A stretch of 64,000 nucleotides of DNA from Candidatus Rhodoferax odensensis (GTDB taxonomy: Bacteria > Pseudomonadota > Gammaproteobacteria > Burkholderiales > Burkholderiaceae_C): positions 86,763 through 150,762 of the forward strand of contig JADKDJ010000013.1 of assembly GCA_016718405.1 (NCBI GenBank). The letters are read 5' to 3'. Below the pieces are notes generated by a model. It worked only from the letters and a program-made list of their open reading frames with translations. It made no database searches and was not told the origin of the DNA. Shown here in pieces: positions 63,287 to 64,000 of this stretch (positions are counted from its first letter, which is position 1; each line of letters begins with the position of its first letter). The position numbers and the translations under genes are program-made.

Positions 63287-64000
63287 TTAACTTAACTCGC
63301 CCAGACTCAACACTTGGGTATTGAAGATCGGGGTGGAACACGGGTAAAATGATGGTCATCTGCGGGGCGAAGGTCGGCAACACCGCTGCCAACAGGGGGC
63401 GAAGTTGGAGCCCAGAGCCAAGTCGCCACAGCGGCTCGTATTCAGACCGAATTGCCAGCACATGCGCCATTTGCGATAGGGTGAGCACGGTGAACACCAT
63501 GTTTTGCCAGTTGGGGTGCCCATGGGCCATGGCCCAGGCCTGGACGCCCAGGCACAGTGCCCTGATCAGCAGCCCGACCCCCAGGATGTGTTGCCACATC
63601 CCATGTGCAAACAGGCTCTCGGTTGGGGCGCGTGGCGGGCGCTGTAGTGATGCCCCACTCCTCGGCTCGGCACGCCAAGGCCAGTGGCAGGCCGTCGGTC
63701 AGCCAGATTCCCGCAGGATGTGAATGGGCAGAAAGGGTGGGCGTAGCAGCAAGAGCGGGGCCAGGATTGGCCCAGACCTCGCCCGAAGTTGCCGGTCATG
63801 GCGTAGCACCGAACTTGCGGATGTTGTCAAAGATGCGCCGCCCCTCGCGCACCGCCGCCACGATGGTGGCGAAGTTGTCGTCCAGCAGCACCAGGCTGGA
63901 CGCTTCACGTGCCACGTCGGTACCGCCCTTGCCCATGGCCACGCCGATGTCGGCGCGCTTGAGTGCCGGCGCATCGTTGACACCATCGCCCGTCATGGCC
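63287..64000 (-). pseudogene. cation P-type ATPase, C-terminal part with several frame breaks
   Basis: The minus strand carries the end of a P-type ATPase whose first part is outside the window. MTGDGVNDAPALKRADIGVAMGKGGTDVAREASSLVLLDDNFATIV is the hinge and Mg-binding region. After RIFDNIRKF the frame is lost at least four times over about 100 bp (from about 63800 to 63700), although pieces remain (MTGNFG, LAPLLLLRPPFLPIHIL, MWQHILGVGLLI, MVFTVLTLSQMAHVLAIRSE, PIFNTQVLSLGELS). The parts match transmembrane helices of calcium or magnesium-type P2 ATPases. The probable original stop is at 63287-63289. The ion cannot be judged. Confidence 0.75.

Overview
The window looks like chromosomal DNA from a betaproteobacterium of the Burkholderiales, most likely Comamonadaceae (Rhodoferax/Polaromonas-like). 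This is inferred from the GC-rich coding sequence, protein character, gene order (grpE-dnaK-dnaJ; dnaG-rpoD; thrS-infC-rpmI-rplT-pheS-pheT-ihfA-merR), a PHB regulator (PhaR), and short interspersed repeats that resemble those I recall from this family. There is no phage, insertion sequence or CRISPR array. Most of the window is core genome plus one large catabolic locus.

Layout. 0-7 kb: end of an acyl-CoA dehydrogenase, a nitronate monooxygenase, a thioredoxin-like/SnoaL-like lipoprotein pair, an EptA-type phosphoethanolamine transferase and a beta-CASP nuclease-like protein. 7-12 kb: dnaJ, dnaK, grpE, an FKBP and a small winged-helix regulator, all on the minus strand, with a good sigma-32 promoter before grpE. 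12-18 kb: comFB, rpoD, dnaG and a short-chain dehydrogenase with an ACGT-repeat operator. 18-23 kb: tRNA-Val, phaR, rimO, tRNA-Leu, RNase R. 23-27 kb: a compact operon of a small ABM-fold protein, a CarH-like cobalamin-binding protein without a DNA-binding domain, and a diguanylate cyclase; then nnr and an MBL-fold hydrolase.

28-42 kb is a complete polyamine uptake and catabolism locus: a MocR-type regulator divergent from puuD-puuA-spuC-potFGHI-porin-puuC-glnT. It has an aminotransferase and no visible PuuB oxidase. 42-43.5 kb is aceA, behind several palindromic operators. 44-52 kb is the translation cluster. thrS is preceded by a threonine-rich leader peptide, an antiterminator and a terminator, which is the best candidate for an undescribed regulatory system here. 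infC appears to start at ATC. 52-57 kb: def, glnD, map and a CsgG-like lipoprotein.

57-64 kb: purL, nirN and the 3' part of a cation P-type ATPase, all with reading-frame breaks; ihfA is also broken at a T run. Several of these genes are normally essential or single-copy, so sequence errors are more likely than decay, but the sequence alone cannot decide.
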